From Acidobacteriota bacterium (GTDB lineage Bacteria; Acidobacteriota; Blastocatellia; RBC074), in assembly GCA_018269055.1 (NCBI GenBank), contig JAFDVI010000001.1, forward strand, positions 1-64,000: a stretch of 64,000 nucleotides of DNA, in the 5' to 3' direction. The notes under the pieces are model-generated. The model did not search any database, had not been told where the DNA came from, and saw only the letters and a program-made list of their open reading frames with translations. Numbering within the stretch: position 1 is the stretch's first letter; each line of letters opens with the position of its first letter. A program made the position numbers and the translations under genes. This document shows positions 17,971-27,353 of the stretch, one piece after another.

Positions 17971-18216
17971 TCAGGCCGCCTGTCTCAATTGCTCAACCTT
18001 GATGTGTCTACCCAGTGCATTCGACAAGGCCAAGGTTTCGGCACCACTCAAGTTTAATTTATTGAGATTGCCGTGTGCGGCAATAATGGCTTGTGCGATT
18101 ACCAGCAAACCGCGCGGGTCTTCTTCAGCTTCGGCGAGCGCCAACCGCAGCAAGTCCGCCGCTTCTTCCACATCCGCAGCCATGCGCTTTTGTAACCAGT
18201 CATCAAAATCAATCAT
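17971..18216 (-). CDS. Putative antidote of a HigB/RelE-type toxin-antitoxin pair
   Basis: 81 residues, helical and acidic at the N-terminus. Its layout (DWLQKRM...EEAADLLRLALAEAEEDP...GNLNKL) loosely follows addiction-module antidotes, but the helix-turn-helix is degenerate. Its ATG overlaps the stop of the toxin gene (ATGA), the toxin-first order usual for HigBA-type pairs. The assignment rests mainly on context. Confidence 0.55.
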   Translation of the reverse strand: MIDFDDWLQKRMAADVEEAADLLRLALAEAEEDPRGLLVIAQAIIAAHGNLNKLNLSGAETLALSNALGRHIKVEQLRQAA

Positions 18217-18554
18217 TGCTTTTCCCTGTTCTGATACTCACGCCAAGCGACATGAGCCTGATCAATGTCGCGCTGCTGTGTAGTCTTGTCGCCGCCACAC
18301 AACAACAAAACAATCTCGTTTCCAGTCAACGCAACGTAAAGACGATAGCCGGGGCCGTAGTCTATGCGAAGTTCGTAAACACCTTCATCAACCGTTTTGT
18401 AATCTCCGGGATTCCCACCACGCAATCGCGCTATGCGTTTGATGATGCGATTGCGCGCTTCGCGGTCACGCAATTTGGTCAACCATTCATCGAACGGAGA
18501 GTATCCGTCGAGCGTTTCATAAATCAAAACCTGTTTTGGCTGCCCGTCAAACAT
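18213..18554 (-). CDS. RelE/HigB-family toxin (phage-derived Gp49-like)
   Basis: 113 residues with the family pattern: an N-terminal G-Y-S-P-F-D-E-W-L-T-K-L, central R-I-A-R-L-R-G-G-N-P-G-D-Y-K, then E-L-R-I-D-Y-G-P-G-Y-R-L-Y-V-A-L and a C-terminal L-L-L-C-G-G-D-K-T-T-Q. Family members cleave mRNA, often on the ribosome. It is the first gene of a three-gene minus-strand run (toxin, antidote, BrnA-like) next to the chimeric restriction operon. Confidence 0.85.
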   Translation of the reverse strand: MFDGQPKQVLIYETLDGYSPFDEWLTKLRDREARNRIIKRIARLRGGNPGDYKTVDEGVYELRIDYGPGYRLYVALTGNEIVLLLCGGDKTTQQRDIDQAHVAWREYQNREKQ

Positions 18555-18602
18555 CGCCTCACTTTAATCGTACAATGACAAACCAATCAAGACGAAATCA
18601 TC

Positions 18603-20438
18603 TCAGTCTGTTGCCGTTACCATCATCGTCGGTTGATGCGGTTCGCCTTTGATGGCGACGCGGTGCCATTTACGAGCGGAGCCAACGATCACGATGACCA
18701 AGCCGACCATCAAGCAAGCCGTGATGCCTGTGTTCAGGTAAAGCCCTTTCGGCCAATAATTGTTGGCGATGTTTTGATAGCCGGCGGTTAATTCGATGAC
18801 GGTGATGAAGCTCAAGGGAAGGATCGTCACCCAGGCGTAACGCGCTCGGCCATTGTTGATAAGGAAGGTTGTGCAAACGCAGAGCGCCACGCAGGCCAGC
18901 ATCTGGTTTGCCATGCCGAACAGCGGCCAGATCGTGGCAATCGAACCTTTCAGGATCATGTACGTCCACGGAGCGACTGCCAGCACGCTGGCCAGAATGG
19001 CTCCGGGCAGCCAATTGGGTTGCGCGAATTTCTTGTGCACACCGCCCAAAATCTCCTGCATCATAAAACGGGCGACGCGCGTTCCGGCGTCCACTGTTGT
19101 CAGGATGAACAGCGCCTCGAACATAATCGCGAAGTGATACCAGTAACTCATCAGGTGCGACATGCCCGGAATGGCGGAAAAGATTTGCGCCATGCCTACG
19201 GCCAGGCTGACCGCGCCGCCGGTTCGTCCGGCCAGATTCTGTTCGCCGACGGCCTGCGTCAACGCCGCCAAGTTCGATTGATGGAAGCCCATTGCGCGAA
19301 GGCTGCCGTCAATTTTGGCGAAGGCTTCGACCGGCACGTTGATCTGGAAATAATCGTGCGGAAACATTGAACTGGCGGCGATCAAGGCCATCACGCCCAC
19401 GATGGATTCGCAGAGCATCGCGCCATAGCCAATCGGCCGGGCGTGTGTTTCCTTGTCAATCAGCTTCGGCGTAGTGCCGGAACTGATCAGCGCGTGAAAG
19501 CCGGAAATCGCTCCGCAGGCGATAGTGATGAACACAAAGGGAAAGACTTTTCCGGGAATGATCGGTCCGCCACCATTCACAAACACCGTCGTCGCAGGCA
19601 TCTTGAATTCCGGCATCACCGCGAAAATCCCAATCGCCAGAAAGGCTATTGAGCCGAGTTTCATATACGAACTGAGATAATCGCGCGGCGCCAGCAGCAA
19701 CCAAACCGGCAGCACAGACGCGATGAATCCATACGTTGCCACCATCAACGTAATGGCCGTTTTTTCGTAGCGGAAATACTGCCCTAGGGCAGAATTCTGA
19801 ACGACTTCACCAAAGACGACGGCGAGAATCAGCAAGATGACGCCGATGACGGTGCCTTCCGTAATGGCGCGATGTGTGCCGCCTCGCCAGCGAAACATAT
19901 ACATTCCCATCATCAAGGCGATCGGAATGGTCATCGCAATCGTAAACAATCCCCAGGGGCTTTCGGCCAGCGCGTTGACGACGGCGAGGCCTACGCCAGC
20001 CAGCGCGACAATCAGAATGATCAAAATCGCGATGGTGGCGACGGTTCCCGTCACGCGATCAATTTCTCGCCGAGCGATTTCCGCCAAAGACTTTCCGCCG
20101 CTACGCATCGAAGCCGCCAGCACGATGAAATCGTGAACGGCTCCGCCAAGGACGACGCCAATGACCAACCAGATCAATCCCGGCAAATACCCGAACTGCG
20201 CCGCCAGCACCGGCCCAATCAACGGCCCCGGCCCGCTGATGGCCGCAAAGTGATGTCCCCATAAAACATACTTGTTGGTCGGAGTGTAATTGTGCCCGTC
20301 GTTGAATTTGTGCGCAGGCGTCACGCGCGCATCATCCAGCGCAAGAACTTTGGCGGCAATGAAGGCGCTGTAGTAACGATAAGCGATGGCGTAAATACCC
20401 AAAACCGCAATGAGGATGGGGACTGCATTGATGGTCAT
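18603..20438 (-). CDS. cstA: Carbon starvation protein CstA (peptide/pyruvate transporter)
   Basis: 611-residue polytopic inner-membrane protein with about 16 hydrophobic segments. Family signatures include the start [15 protein letters not shown], the [15 protein letters not shown] segment (about 62-76) and [12 protein letters not shown] (about 317-328). It is shorter than E. coli CstA (about 700) and matches the compact form common outside enterobacteria. The ATG has GGAGAACGACC upstream. No LytTR-type regulator is nearby. Family members take up peptides or pyruvate on starvation; the substrate here is unknown. Confidence 0.93.
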   Translation of the reverse strand: MTINAVPILIAVLGIYAIAYRYYSAFIAAKVLALDDARVTPAHKFNDGHNYTPTNKYVLWGHHFAAISGPGPLIGPVLAAQFGYLPGLIWLVIGVVLGGAVHDFIVLAASMRSGGKSLAEIARREIDRVTGTVATIAILIILIVALAGVGLAVVNALAESPWGLFTIAMTIPIALMMGMYMFRWRGGTHRAITEGTVIGVILLILAVVFGEVVQNSALGQYFRYEKTAITLMVATYGFIASVLPVWLLLAPRDYLSSYMKLGSIAFLAIGIFAVMPEFKMPATTVFVNGGGPIIPGKVFPFVFITIACGAISGFHALISSGTTPKLIDKETHARPIGYGAMLCESIVGVMALIAASSMFPHDYFQINVPVEAFAKIDGSLRAMGFHQSNLAALTQAVGEQNLAGRTGGAVSLAVGMAQIFSAIPGMSHLMSYWYHFAIMFEALFILTTVDAGTRVARFMMQEILGGVHKKFAQPNWLPGAILASVLAVAPWTYMILKGSIATIWPLFGMANQMLACVALCVCTTFLINNGRARYAWVTILPLSFITVIELTAGYQNIANNYWPKGLYLNTGITACLMVGLVIVIVGSARKWHRVAIKGEPHQPTMMVTATD

Positions 20439-20462
20439 TGGTCGTTCTCCACTGTGAGTAGT

Positions 20463-20846
20463 TCAGGAAAGAGTGATCAGCCCGTTGCGAAAATCAAGAT
20501 TCAGGTTCAGCCCACGAAAGAAGTCCAAACCGAGCAGGCCATCAATGCCCGCAGTTGGAGGTAAATCGTGGGCTATCACGGAAAAGTTTTTACGCTTTTG
20601 CCCAAGAGTTGAAAACCGTCTCAAGCTGATTCGCGGCACAAGTTCAACCCTGCTGCCCGTCGTCATTTGAACCAATTCGGTACCGGCTTCCAGGTCATAA
20701 CCAATTCGTAGCAATTGTTTTCGGCTGATAAGGGTCGCTGATGCGCCAGTATCCAAGGCAAGCAATAAAGAAGACCGCCCATCAGGTCCAAAGATTCTGG
20801 CTCGAATAAAGACAAGATTATCCTGGGGGTCAAACCGGATTTTCAT
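20463..20846 (-). CDS. Retropepsin-like aspartyl protease
   Basis: 127 residues, one retropepsin-sized lobe. The catalytic D-T-G-A-S motif is at about residues 32-36 and a second strand-turn, G-L-L-G-L-D-F-F, at about 103-110 corresponds to the conserved I-L-G-x-D-x-L of the family. It would act as a homodimer. The ATG overlaps the stop of the preceding small gene (ATGA), so the two are translated together. No signal peptide, so cytoplasmic. Confidence 0.8.
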   Translation of the reverse strand: MKIRFDPQDNLVFIRARIFGPDGRSSLLLALDTGASATLISRKQLLRIGYDLEAGTELVQMTTGSRVELVPRISLRRFSTLGQKRKNFSVIAHDLPPTAGIDGLLGLDFFRGLNLNLDFRNGLITLS

Positions 20847-21097
20847 AAAACATAAATCCCTTCATGCTTGCCCAAATACTCCACAGCCACGTCCTTGGGA
20901 AATGGTTCGATCTTCAGCATCTCGTCATCAAAAATCAGCTTGTCTTTGTGATGCCAGATGACTTTGCCGCTGAGAATGTTGAAATCCTCATCCAATTCGG
21001 GATCAGCAACTAACACCCATTCAGAATCGAATCGCTTCTTGATCTCATCAATCGTCAGGATTTCGTCGGTCGTCGCGTTTTTCGTTGCGGTTGCCAT
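20843..21097 (-). CDS. Small protein coupled to the aspartyl protease
   Basis: 84 residues from the ATG at 21097, chosen because GAAAGGAGGAAAG lies at the right distance; the frame is open a few codons further. The pattern S-E-W-V-L-V-x-D-P-E-L-D-E then G-K-V-I-W-H-H-K-D-K recalls a small uncharacterised family found next to retropepsin genes in cyanobacteria and other bacteria. That recollection is from memory, not a search. Function unknown; possibly substrate, inhibitor or antitoxin of the protease. Confidence 0.7.
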   Translation of the reverse strand: MATATKNATTDEILTIDEIKKRFDSEWVLVADPELDEDFNILSGKVIWHHKDKLIFDDEMLKIEPFPKDVAVEYLGKHEGIYVL

Positions 21098-21113
21098 AAC
21101 GTCTTTCCTCCTT

Positions 21114-21389
21114 TCACTCGTCATTATCGAACTTGATGTTCAGGCTTTTCAAAAATTGTTTGTCTTCGTGACTGATTTCGGACAGGCGTTGTTCGACGGT
21201 AACTGCTGGATATGCCTTGGTGTCTTCCTGCAAATCGCCAAGCACAATGGTGGCCTCCAGCACCAGATACACTTCGTTGCCGGCTTCGCGGATGCGTTCG
21301 CGCGCTTCGGCGATGTCGTCGGAATCTTCCAGCGCGCGATTGATCGCTTCGCCGAGTTCCCGCACCAATTTTTTCATGTAATCGTCCAA
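21114..21389 (-). CDS. Small acidic hypothetical protein heading the protease operon
   Basis: 91 residues, strongly helical and acidic, ending in F-D-N-D-E. No family recognised. It ends 16 bp before the next small gene, making a three-gene minus-strand unit (acidic protein, partner, retropepsin). The ATG reads M-D-D-Y-M-K-K; a later Met at residue 5 is an alternative start. Confidence 0.6.
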   Translation of the reverse strand: MDDYMKKLVRELGEAINRALEDSDDIAEARERIREAGNEVYLVLEATIVLGDLQEDTKAYPAVTVEQRLSEISHEDKQFLKSLNIKFDNDE

Positions 21390-21558
21390 AGTTTTCCTCG
21401 TCGGATGAAAGATGAAAATTGATGCCGCGAATTATAGCCCGCACAAGAAAAACTGTCAGTTTGCGCGATTACGCCAAGGCTGATTTCACGTGCTAGAATT
21501 CGCTGCGTCACCAGCAAGCAACACGCAATCATCTTCTATCTGAGGAATCACGCTGATT

Positions 21559-23163
21559 ATGCCTGCGACCAAGTCAACCGAACGTAAAGAGACATTTACC
21601 ACGTCATCCGGCATCGACCTGAAAGCGAGCTTTGCGGCAGAGGATTTGCCCGAAAACTTCGCCGCGGAGTTGGGCGAACCGGGCAAATTTCCTTTCACGC
21701 GCGGCGTGTATTCGACAATGTATCGCGGGCGAATGTGGACGATGCGGCAATATGCCGGATTCGCTACTGCAGAAGAATCCAACCGTCGGTATAAGTATTT
21801 ACTCGAACAAGGCACAACGGGCTTGTCCGTCGCATTCGATTTGCCGACGCAAATCGGGTACGACAGCGACCATCAGTTGGCGCAAGGCGAAGTCGGCCGC
21901 GTGGGCGTGCCCATCTGTTCGCTGGCCGATATGGAAGTGCTGTTTGATGGCATTCCGCTCGACAAAGTTTCGACTTCAATGACGATCAATGCGACGGCTT
22001 CGATTTTGCTAGCGCTGTACATCGCCGTGGCAAAAAAACAAGGCGTTGCGCCCGCCAAGCTGAACGGCACGATTCAAAACGACATTTTGAAAGAATACAT
22101 CGCGCGCGGAACTTACATTTATCCGCCGCGCCCGTCTTTGCGCATCATCACGGATATTTTTGCTTACTGCGCAAAAGAAGTTCCGAACTGGAACACGATT
22201 TCGATCAGCGGGTATCACATCCGCGAAGCCGGCTCGACCGCCGCGCAGGAAGTCGCTTTCACGTTGGCTGATGGCATCGCGTATGTGCAGGCGGCGATTG
22301 ATGCGGGGCTAGCGGTGGATTATTTCGCGCCGCGACTGGCGTTCTTTTTCAACGGCCACAACAACTTTTTGGAAGAAATTGCCAAATATCGAGCCGCTCG
22401 ACGAATGTGGGCGAAGATCATGAAAGACCGATTCGGGGCCAAAGACCCGAAATCGCAGATGCTGCGGTTTCACACGCAAACCGCCGGTTCGACGCTGACC
22501 GCGCAACAGCCCGAAGTAAACGTTGTCCGCACGACAATTCAGGCTTTGGCGGCGGTGCTGGGCGGAACGCAATCCCTGCACACCAATTCGATGGATGAAG
22601 CGTTGGGTTTGCCAACGGCGGATGCCGCGCGCATCGCCCTCCGCACGCAACAAGTCATTGCGTACGAATCCGGCGTAGCCGACACCGCCGACCCGCTGGC
22701 GGGTTCTTACGCGATTGAGCATCTGACCAGTGAAATCGAACGGTTGGCATTTGAATACATCGCCAAAATTGACGAATTCGGCGGAATGCTCGCGGCCATC
22801 GAAGCGGGTTATGTCCAGCGCGAAATCGAACGCGCCGCGTACGATTACCAGAAAGCAGTCGAAGCCGAGCAAGAAATCGTCGTAGGCGTGAACCGTTTCC
22901 AGATCAAGGAAGAAACTGCGATTCCCACGCTGAAGATTGATCCGGCGTTTGAACTGGCGCAGGTCGAACGCGTGCGGAAAGTCCGTGCGGAACGAAACTC
23001 GGAAGCGGCAAAGGCTGCGCTGGCAACCGTTGAATCGGCTGCGCGGTCGGGCGAAAACCTTATGCCGCCGATCATTGCGGCGGTCGAAGCCTACGCGACG
23101 CTGGGCGAAATTGCGGATACAATGCGGGCGATATTTGGTGAATACTCTGAAGCCGCATACTGA
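21559..23163 (+). CDS. Methylmalonyl-CoA mutase, catalytic large subunit
   Basis: 534 residues covering the TIM-barrel catalytic domain of acyl-CoA mutases. [14 protein letters not shown] (about 54-67), [15 protein letters not shown], the [11 protein letters not shown] segment and [10 protein letters not shown] are diagnostic. The B12-binding domain is absent, so it must pair with a separate small subunit that is not in the window. It interconverts methylmalonyl-CoA and succinyl-CoA, or a related substrate such as isobutyryl-CoA. prfB follows 64 bp downstream. Confidence 0.92.
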   Translation: MPATKSTERKETFTTSSGIDLKASFAAEDLPENFAAELGEPGKFPFTRGVYSTMYRGRMWTMRQYAGFATAEESNRRYKYLLEQGTTGLSVAFDLPTQIGYDSDHQLAQGEVGRVGVPICSLADMEVLFDGIPLDKVSTSMTINATASILLALYIAVAKKQGVAPAKLNGTIQNDILKEYIARGTYIYPPRPSLRIITDIFAYCAKEVPNWNTISISGYHIREAGSTAAQEVAFTLADGIAYVQAAIDAGLAVDYFAPRLAFFFNGHNNFLEEIAKYRAARRMWAKIMKDRFGAKDPKSQMLRFHTQTAGSTLTAQQPEVNVVRTTIQALAAVLGGTQSLHTNSMDEALGLPTADAARIALRTQQVIAYESGVADTADPLAGSYAIEHLTSEIERLAFEYIAKIDEFGGMLAAIEAGYVQREIERAAYDYQKAVEAEQEIVVGVNRFQIKEETAIPTLKIDPAFELAQVERVRKVRAERNSEAAKAALATVESAARSGENLMPPIIAAVEAYATLGEIADTMRAIFGEYSEAAY

Positions 23164-23227
23164 TGAAGCCTGGGCTTTGTGGTAAGCTAAGTGACTCAAA
23201 TCATCAAACAAGGAGCCAAGAACTGAA

Positions 23228-24347
23228 ATGCTGGACGCGATTGCGCTGCAGGATTTGCGCGAAAAATATGACGACTTGAAACCACGCGTAGCCGAGCTGC
23301 GGAGGTTTCTTTGACGTTGATGCCAAACGCCGGGAATTAGCCAAACTGGAAAAACAGGCCGCCGAGCCGGATTTCTGGAACGACCAGGAAAAAGCCCAAA
23401 AGGTATTGCAACAGCGTTCCCGGTTGGAACGCGCCATCAACACTGCCGAAGATCAGCAACGGTTGGTGGATGACATTGCCGTGCTGTTTGATTTCGCCGC
23501 CGAAGATGACGCTTCGGCCCATGAATTGCGCGAAGCAATCAGCAAGTTGACCACCGACGTTGAAGAAAGCGAAACGCAAATGCTGCTCGGCGGAGAAAAC
23601 GACGCCAACAATGCTTTCCTTTCGATTAACTCCGGCGCAGGCGGAACCGACGCTCAGGATTTCGCCGAAATGCTGTTGCGGATGTATTTGCGATGGGCGC
23701 AAAAACGCGGTTTCAAGGCGGAAGAAATTGACCTGCAACCGGGCGAAGAAGCCGGGATCAAATCGGCCAGTTACCGCATCGAAGGCGATTACGCTTATGG
23801 GTTGCTGGCGGGCGAAGTCGGCGTTCACCGCCTGGTTCGCATGTCGCCGTTCAATTCCGGGCAAAGCCGCGAAACCAGTTTTGCTTCGGTGTTCGTCACG
23901 CCGGAAATTGACGACAACATCGAAATTGAAATTCTGGACAAAGACCTTCGCGTTGACACGTATCGTTCGACAGGCGCTGGCGGTCAGCACATCAACACGA
24001 CGGATTCGGCGGTTCGCATCACGCATTTGCCGACCAACATTGTGGTGACGTGCCAAAATCAGCGCTCACAACATCAAAACCGCGACGTGGCGATGAAAGT
24101 TTTGAAATCGCGGCTGTACGAATTGGAGCTGGAAAAGAAGCAGGCTGAGACGAACAAACTGGCGGCATCAAAGCGCGACATTTCCTTCGGCTCACAAATT
24201 CGCAATTACGTGCTGCACCCGTACCGATTGGTTAAGGACGTTCGCACCAAACACGAAACCAGCAATGTTGACGCAGTGCTGGCCGGAGACTTGGACGATT
24301 TCATCAAAGAGTATTTGCTATCAAAACGAGTAGACGGTAATCCGTAG
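23228..24347 (+). CDS. prfB: Peptide chain release factor 2 (programmed +1 frameshift)
   Basis: RF2 recognises UGA and UAA. The ATG at 23228 follows AAGGAG. The first frame reads MLDAIALQDLREK... and stops at TGA 23312-23314. Reading continues in the +1 frame from GAC at 23313 (D-V-D-A-K-R-R-E-L-A-K-L) to TAG at 24347. The stop-codon recognition tripeptide S-P-F (M-S-P-F-N-S-G-Q) and the catalytic G-G-Q loop (T-G-A-G-G-Q-H-I-N) are intact. It lies between the mutase gene and ftsK, and its 3' end is inside a hairpin. Confidence 0.97.
23301..23315 (+). promoter_or_regulatory. prfB autoregulatory +1 frameshift site
   Basis: GGAGG (internal Shine-Dalgarno) is followed by TTT CTT TGA C. The CTT-TGA-C slippery stop and the SD at 3-4 bases are the canonical elements by which RF2 shortage promotes the +1 shift. 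Seen directly; the mechanism is established for E. coli prfB. Confidence 0.97.
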
Positions 24348-24376
24348 CGTTACTGATTACCGACTTCCGACTACTC
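24328..24376. repeat. Palindromic spacer between prfB and ftsK
   Basis: GAGTAG (24328-24333) and CGGTAATC (24335-24342) pair with GATTACCG (24355-24362) and CTACTC (24371-24376). The structure includes the prfB stop codon and ends just before the ftsK ribosome-binding region. It is built from a CGGTAATC-like word, unrelated in sequence to the other junction palindromes here but of the same design. Confidence 0.7.
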
Positions 24377-24384
24377 AAGGAACT

Positions 24385-26973
24385 ATGGAAATCCAAACAC
24401 CCGAAAAACCGAGAAACAGCCCGTGGAATGAAGTGATGGGGTTGATCCTGATCTCTTCCGGGTTTGTGTTCGTGCTGGCGCTGATCAGTTATCACGCAGA
24501 TGATCCGTCGTGGACTTCGACGGGCGGGTACAGGCGCGCGAAGAACCTGGCCGGGCCGATTGGCGCCAACATTGCCAGTTTCATCTACCAGGCGTTGGGC
24601 ATCGCGGGGTGGTTGCTTCCGGGAGTTCTGTTTGTGATGGGGTGGTGGCAATGGACGGATCAGCGCAAAGAAACCACCAAAGCGGAATTGGTGGGAATCT
24701 TTTTGCTGATCGTTGCCTTGACCGGATTTTTGACGCTGATTCCCTGGGAACCGAATTCATTTCGGCTGGGCGGATTTATCGGTTACTGGCTGGTCAAAGA
24801 TTCGACAATTGGCATTTCGCGGTACATCGGCATCGGCGGAGCGTTCGTGGCGTTGGTATTGCTGTTAATAGTCGGGCTGATCCTGGCTACGCCGTTGTCG
24901 GTTTCTGCCCTGTTAAAAAAGCTAAGGGAGCGGCCGCACAATCAAAATATTGTCCAGATCGTTCTGGACTGGCTGACCAGCCTTTGGCAAAAACCGTTTG
25001 AAGACAAACCTGCCGAATTTGTTCAATCTGGCAAACTTGACGAACGCGATTACAAACCCGCGCCGGACAATGACGCCATCATTATTAACAGCGGGCGGGA
25101 AGATCAGCCTAAATCTGCGCGCCAGGGTACGCGCAGAAACAAAACAAACGGCCTTTCCGCAGAATCGGACAGTGCCGGCGGCAATTACGGATTGGTCCGG
25201 GCTGGAAATGGCGATGCCGGATTGGGTGAAGAGGAACAAGCGGCTTCCGTTCGGCCTCGCAGCAGGGCAACGGCAAAATTTACTGCGGACACAGAAAACA
25301 AACCGGCCAGGTCGAAACGCACAAGCAAAAACGATTCGGCCCCTTTTGACGATGATGCAGGGTTTGACGACGACGATTTGGACGCCACAGCCAAGGTTCG
25401 CAGTGTGGAAGACATGCTCGCCACGGCTTCGGTCAAACGCGCCGATGAAATCGAAGAGCGCGGCGCTCCGAAAAAATCCACTGGCCTGGTCACCAAGATT
25501 GCTCGCGCACTGGCCGATTACAAACTGCCTTCGACGGAAATGCTGACTTTGCCTGCCGCCCGGCCTGAAATGGTCGAAGCCGAATTGTTGGAACGTGCAC
25601 GGCAATTGGCCGAAAAATGCCAGGAATTCAATGTTTCCGGCCAAGTCAAACAAATCAGTCCTGGCCCGGTTGTCACCACGTTCGAGTTCAAACCCGATCC
25701 GGGTGTGAAATACAGCCGCATCACCAGTTTGGTGGATGACCTTTGTTTGGGACTGAAAGCCGAATCCATTCGGATTGATCGCATTCCGGGAAAATCCACC
25801 GTCGGCATCGAAGTTCCCAACGACAAACGCGAAGTCATTCGGTTGCGCGAAGTGATCGAATCGAAAAAATTCCGCGATTCGGACTCCAAACTGACTTTGG
25901 CGCTGGGCAAAACAATTGACGGAGCAAATTTTTCTGCGGATTTGGCCAAGATGCCGCACTTGCTAATTGCCGGCGCAACCGGCGCGGGCAAATCCGTTGC
26001 ATTGAACGCAATTCTGTTGTCGCTTCTTTACAAGACCACGCCAGACGAGGTGAAACTGATTCTGGTGGACCCGAAACGCTTGGAATTGGGGTTGTATGCC
26101 GATTTGCCACATTTGTTGACGCCAATTGTGACCGATCCGAAACGAGCCGGGTACGCGCTGAAATGGGCTGTGACCGAAATGGAAAACCGGTACAAACATC
26201 TGGCGCAATTCGGCGTTCGCAATATCGAGCAGTATAACCAGGAAGTTTCCGGCATGAAACCGGTCTACGACGACGAAGAACCGCCACAACCTCTGCCGTT
26301 CATCGTCATCATCATTGACGAATTGGCTGACCTGATGATGGTCGCCGCGCGCGAAGTCGAAGAAAGCATCACGCGTTTGGCGCAGATGGCGCGCGCGGTG
26401 GGAATTCATCTGGTGTTGGCGACCCAGCGGCCTTCGGTGGATGTCATCACCGGCTTGATCAAGGCGAACTTCCCTTCCCGCATTTCGTTCCGGGTTTCAT
26501 CCAAGGTGGATTCGCGCACAATCATTGACACTAACGGCGCAGAAGGCTTGCTGGGACAGGGCGATATGCTGTTTTTGGGGCCTGGAACTTCCCGACTGAT
26601 TCGCGTTCACGGCGCATATGTGGATGAAAAAGAATGCAAACGCATTTGTGATTTCATTCGCTCGCAGGGCAAACCCGCTTACGACGAGAAGATCGTCCTG
26701 AGTGAGAAAGAATCCGGCGGCGGCGATGGGGGCGATTTCCCCAAAGACGAAAAATATGACGACGCAGTGAGAATCGTGGTGAAGAGCCAGAAGGCCTCAA
26801 CTTCCCTGTTGCAACGTCATTTGCGGATTGGTTACGGGCGCGCCGCTTCCATCGTTGATATGATGGAGCGCGAAGGCATCGTCGGTCCCGAAGACGGAAC
26901 CAAACCGCGCCAGGTTTTGGTCAAGCCGGACTTTTTGGAACGCCTGGATCAAATGCGCGAAGAGGACTATTGA
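24385..26973 (+). CDS. ftsK: DNA translocase FtsK/SpoIIIE
   Basis: 862-residue septal DNA pump for chromosome segregation. The N-terminus has four membrane segments (about residues 15-180), then a variable, charged linker (about 190-370), the alpha/beta motor with Walker A G-A-T-G-A-G-K-S (about 530-537) and Walker B F-I-V-I-I-I-D-E-L-A-D-L-M, and a C-terminal winged-helix gamma domain (D-A-V-R-I-V-V-K-S-Q-K-A-S-T-S-L-L-Q-R-H-L-R-I-G) that reads polar KOPS sequences. The start ATG follows CAAGGAACT. Confidence 0.96.
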   Translation: MEIQTPEKPRNSPWNEVMGLILISSGFVFVLALISYHADDPSWTSTGGYRRAKNLAGPIGANIASFIYQALGIAGWLLPGVLFVMGWWQWTDQRKETTKAELVGIFLLIVALTGFLTLIPWEPNSFRLGGFIGYWLVKDSTIGISRYIGIGGAFVALVLLLIVGLILATPLSVSALLKKLRERPHNQNIVQIVLDWLTSLWQKPFEDKPAEFVQSGKLDERDYKPAPDNDAIIINSGREDQPKSARQGTRRNKTNGLSAESDSAGGNYGLVRAGNGDAGLGEEEQAASVRPRSRATAKFTADTENKPARSKRTSKNDSAPFDDDAGFDDDDLDATAKVRSVEDMLATASVKRADEIEERGAPKKSTGLVTKIARALADYKLPSTEMLTLPAARPEMVEAELLERARQLAEKCQEFNVSGQVKQISPGPVVTTFEFKPDPGVKYSRITSLVDDLCLGLKAESIRIDRIPGKSTVGIEVPNDKREVIRLREVIESKKFRDSDSKLTLALGKTIDGANFSADLAKMPHLLIAGATGAGKSVALNAILLSLLYKTTPDEVKLILVDPKRLELGLYADLPHLLTPIVTDPKRAGYALKWAVTEMENRYKHLAQFGVRNIEQYNQEVSGMKPVYDDEEPPQPLPFIVIIIDELADLMMVAAREVEESITRLAQMARAVGIHLVLATQRPSVDVITGLIKANFPSRISFRVSSKVDSRTIIDTNGAEGLLGQGDMLFLGPGTSRLIRVHGAYVDEKECKRICDFIRSQGKPAYDEKIVLSEKESGGGDGGDFPKDEKYDDAVRIVVKSQKASTSLLQRHLRIGYGRAASIVDMMEREGIVGPEDGTKPRQVLVKPDFLERLDQMREEDY

Positions 26974-27353
26974 TTGGGAATTCAGAGAGAAGCTCGCGAG
27001 TGTTTCATCGTCCGTTTCGCCTTTGCAACAAATCTTTCCTGCGCGCCTTCAAGAACTACTTTAAGTGCGCGAAAATCGCCGCGAAAATAGAGGGTTTTGA
27101 AATCGCCTGTGGAAAATGCTTTGAACTGGTTTTACCAAGACGGCGTTTCGTTGGCGAAAAAACCTTTCAAAAGCGTTATCTGCTGAAATAATTGAAGTTA
27201 ATAGCAATGTCGAAACATTGTGCAATCTGCTATAAGTAACGAATTTAGATAGACTTAACTCGTTAAGAAACCAGTTTTCCACAAAGATATTCACAGTTAT
27301 TGTGGAAAACAAAAAAGCACTGATACGGCAAAGAAATTCACGATTGGAGAAAG
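26974..27353. other. AT-rich 380-bp spacer with DnaA-box-like motifs
   Basis: No credible gene. The right half is AT-rich and contains three TTTTCCACA-like 9-mers: tgtggaaaa at 27108-27116, ttttccaca at 27275-27283, and tgtggaaaa at 27301-27309. The last two form a perfect 11-bp inverted repeat (27274-27284 / 27300-27310) around a 15-base loop containing ATATTCACA. The sequences are one base away from the E. coli DnaA box TTATCCACA. Origin, DnaA titration site or plain terminator cannot be decided by eye. Confidence 0.5.

Noticed and set aside
11461-18554. A missing HsdR hidden as a short or split ORF
   Set aside because: No helicase motifs (Walker A plus DEAD/DEAH) appear in any frame of this island apart from the ATPase described.
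21559-23163. Complete methylmalonyl-CoA mutase including the B12 domain
   Set aside because: The protein ends after the catalytic barrel; the B12-binding motif D-x-H-x-x-G is absent.
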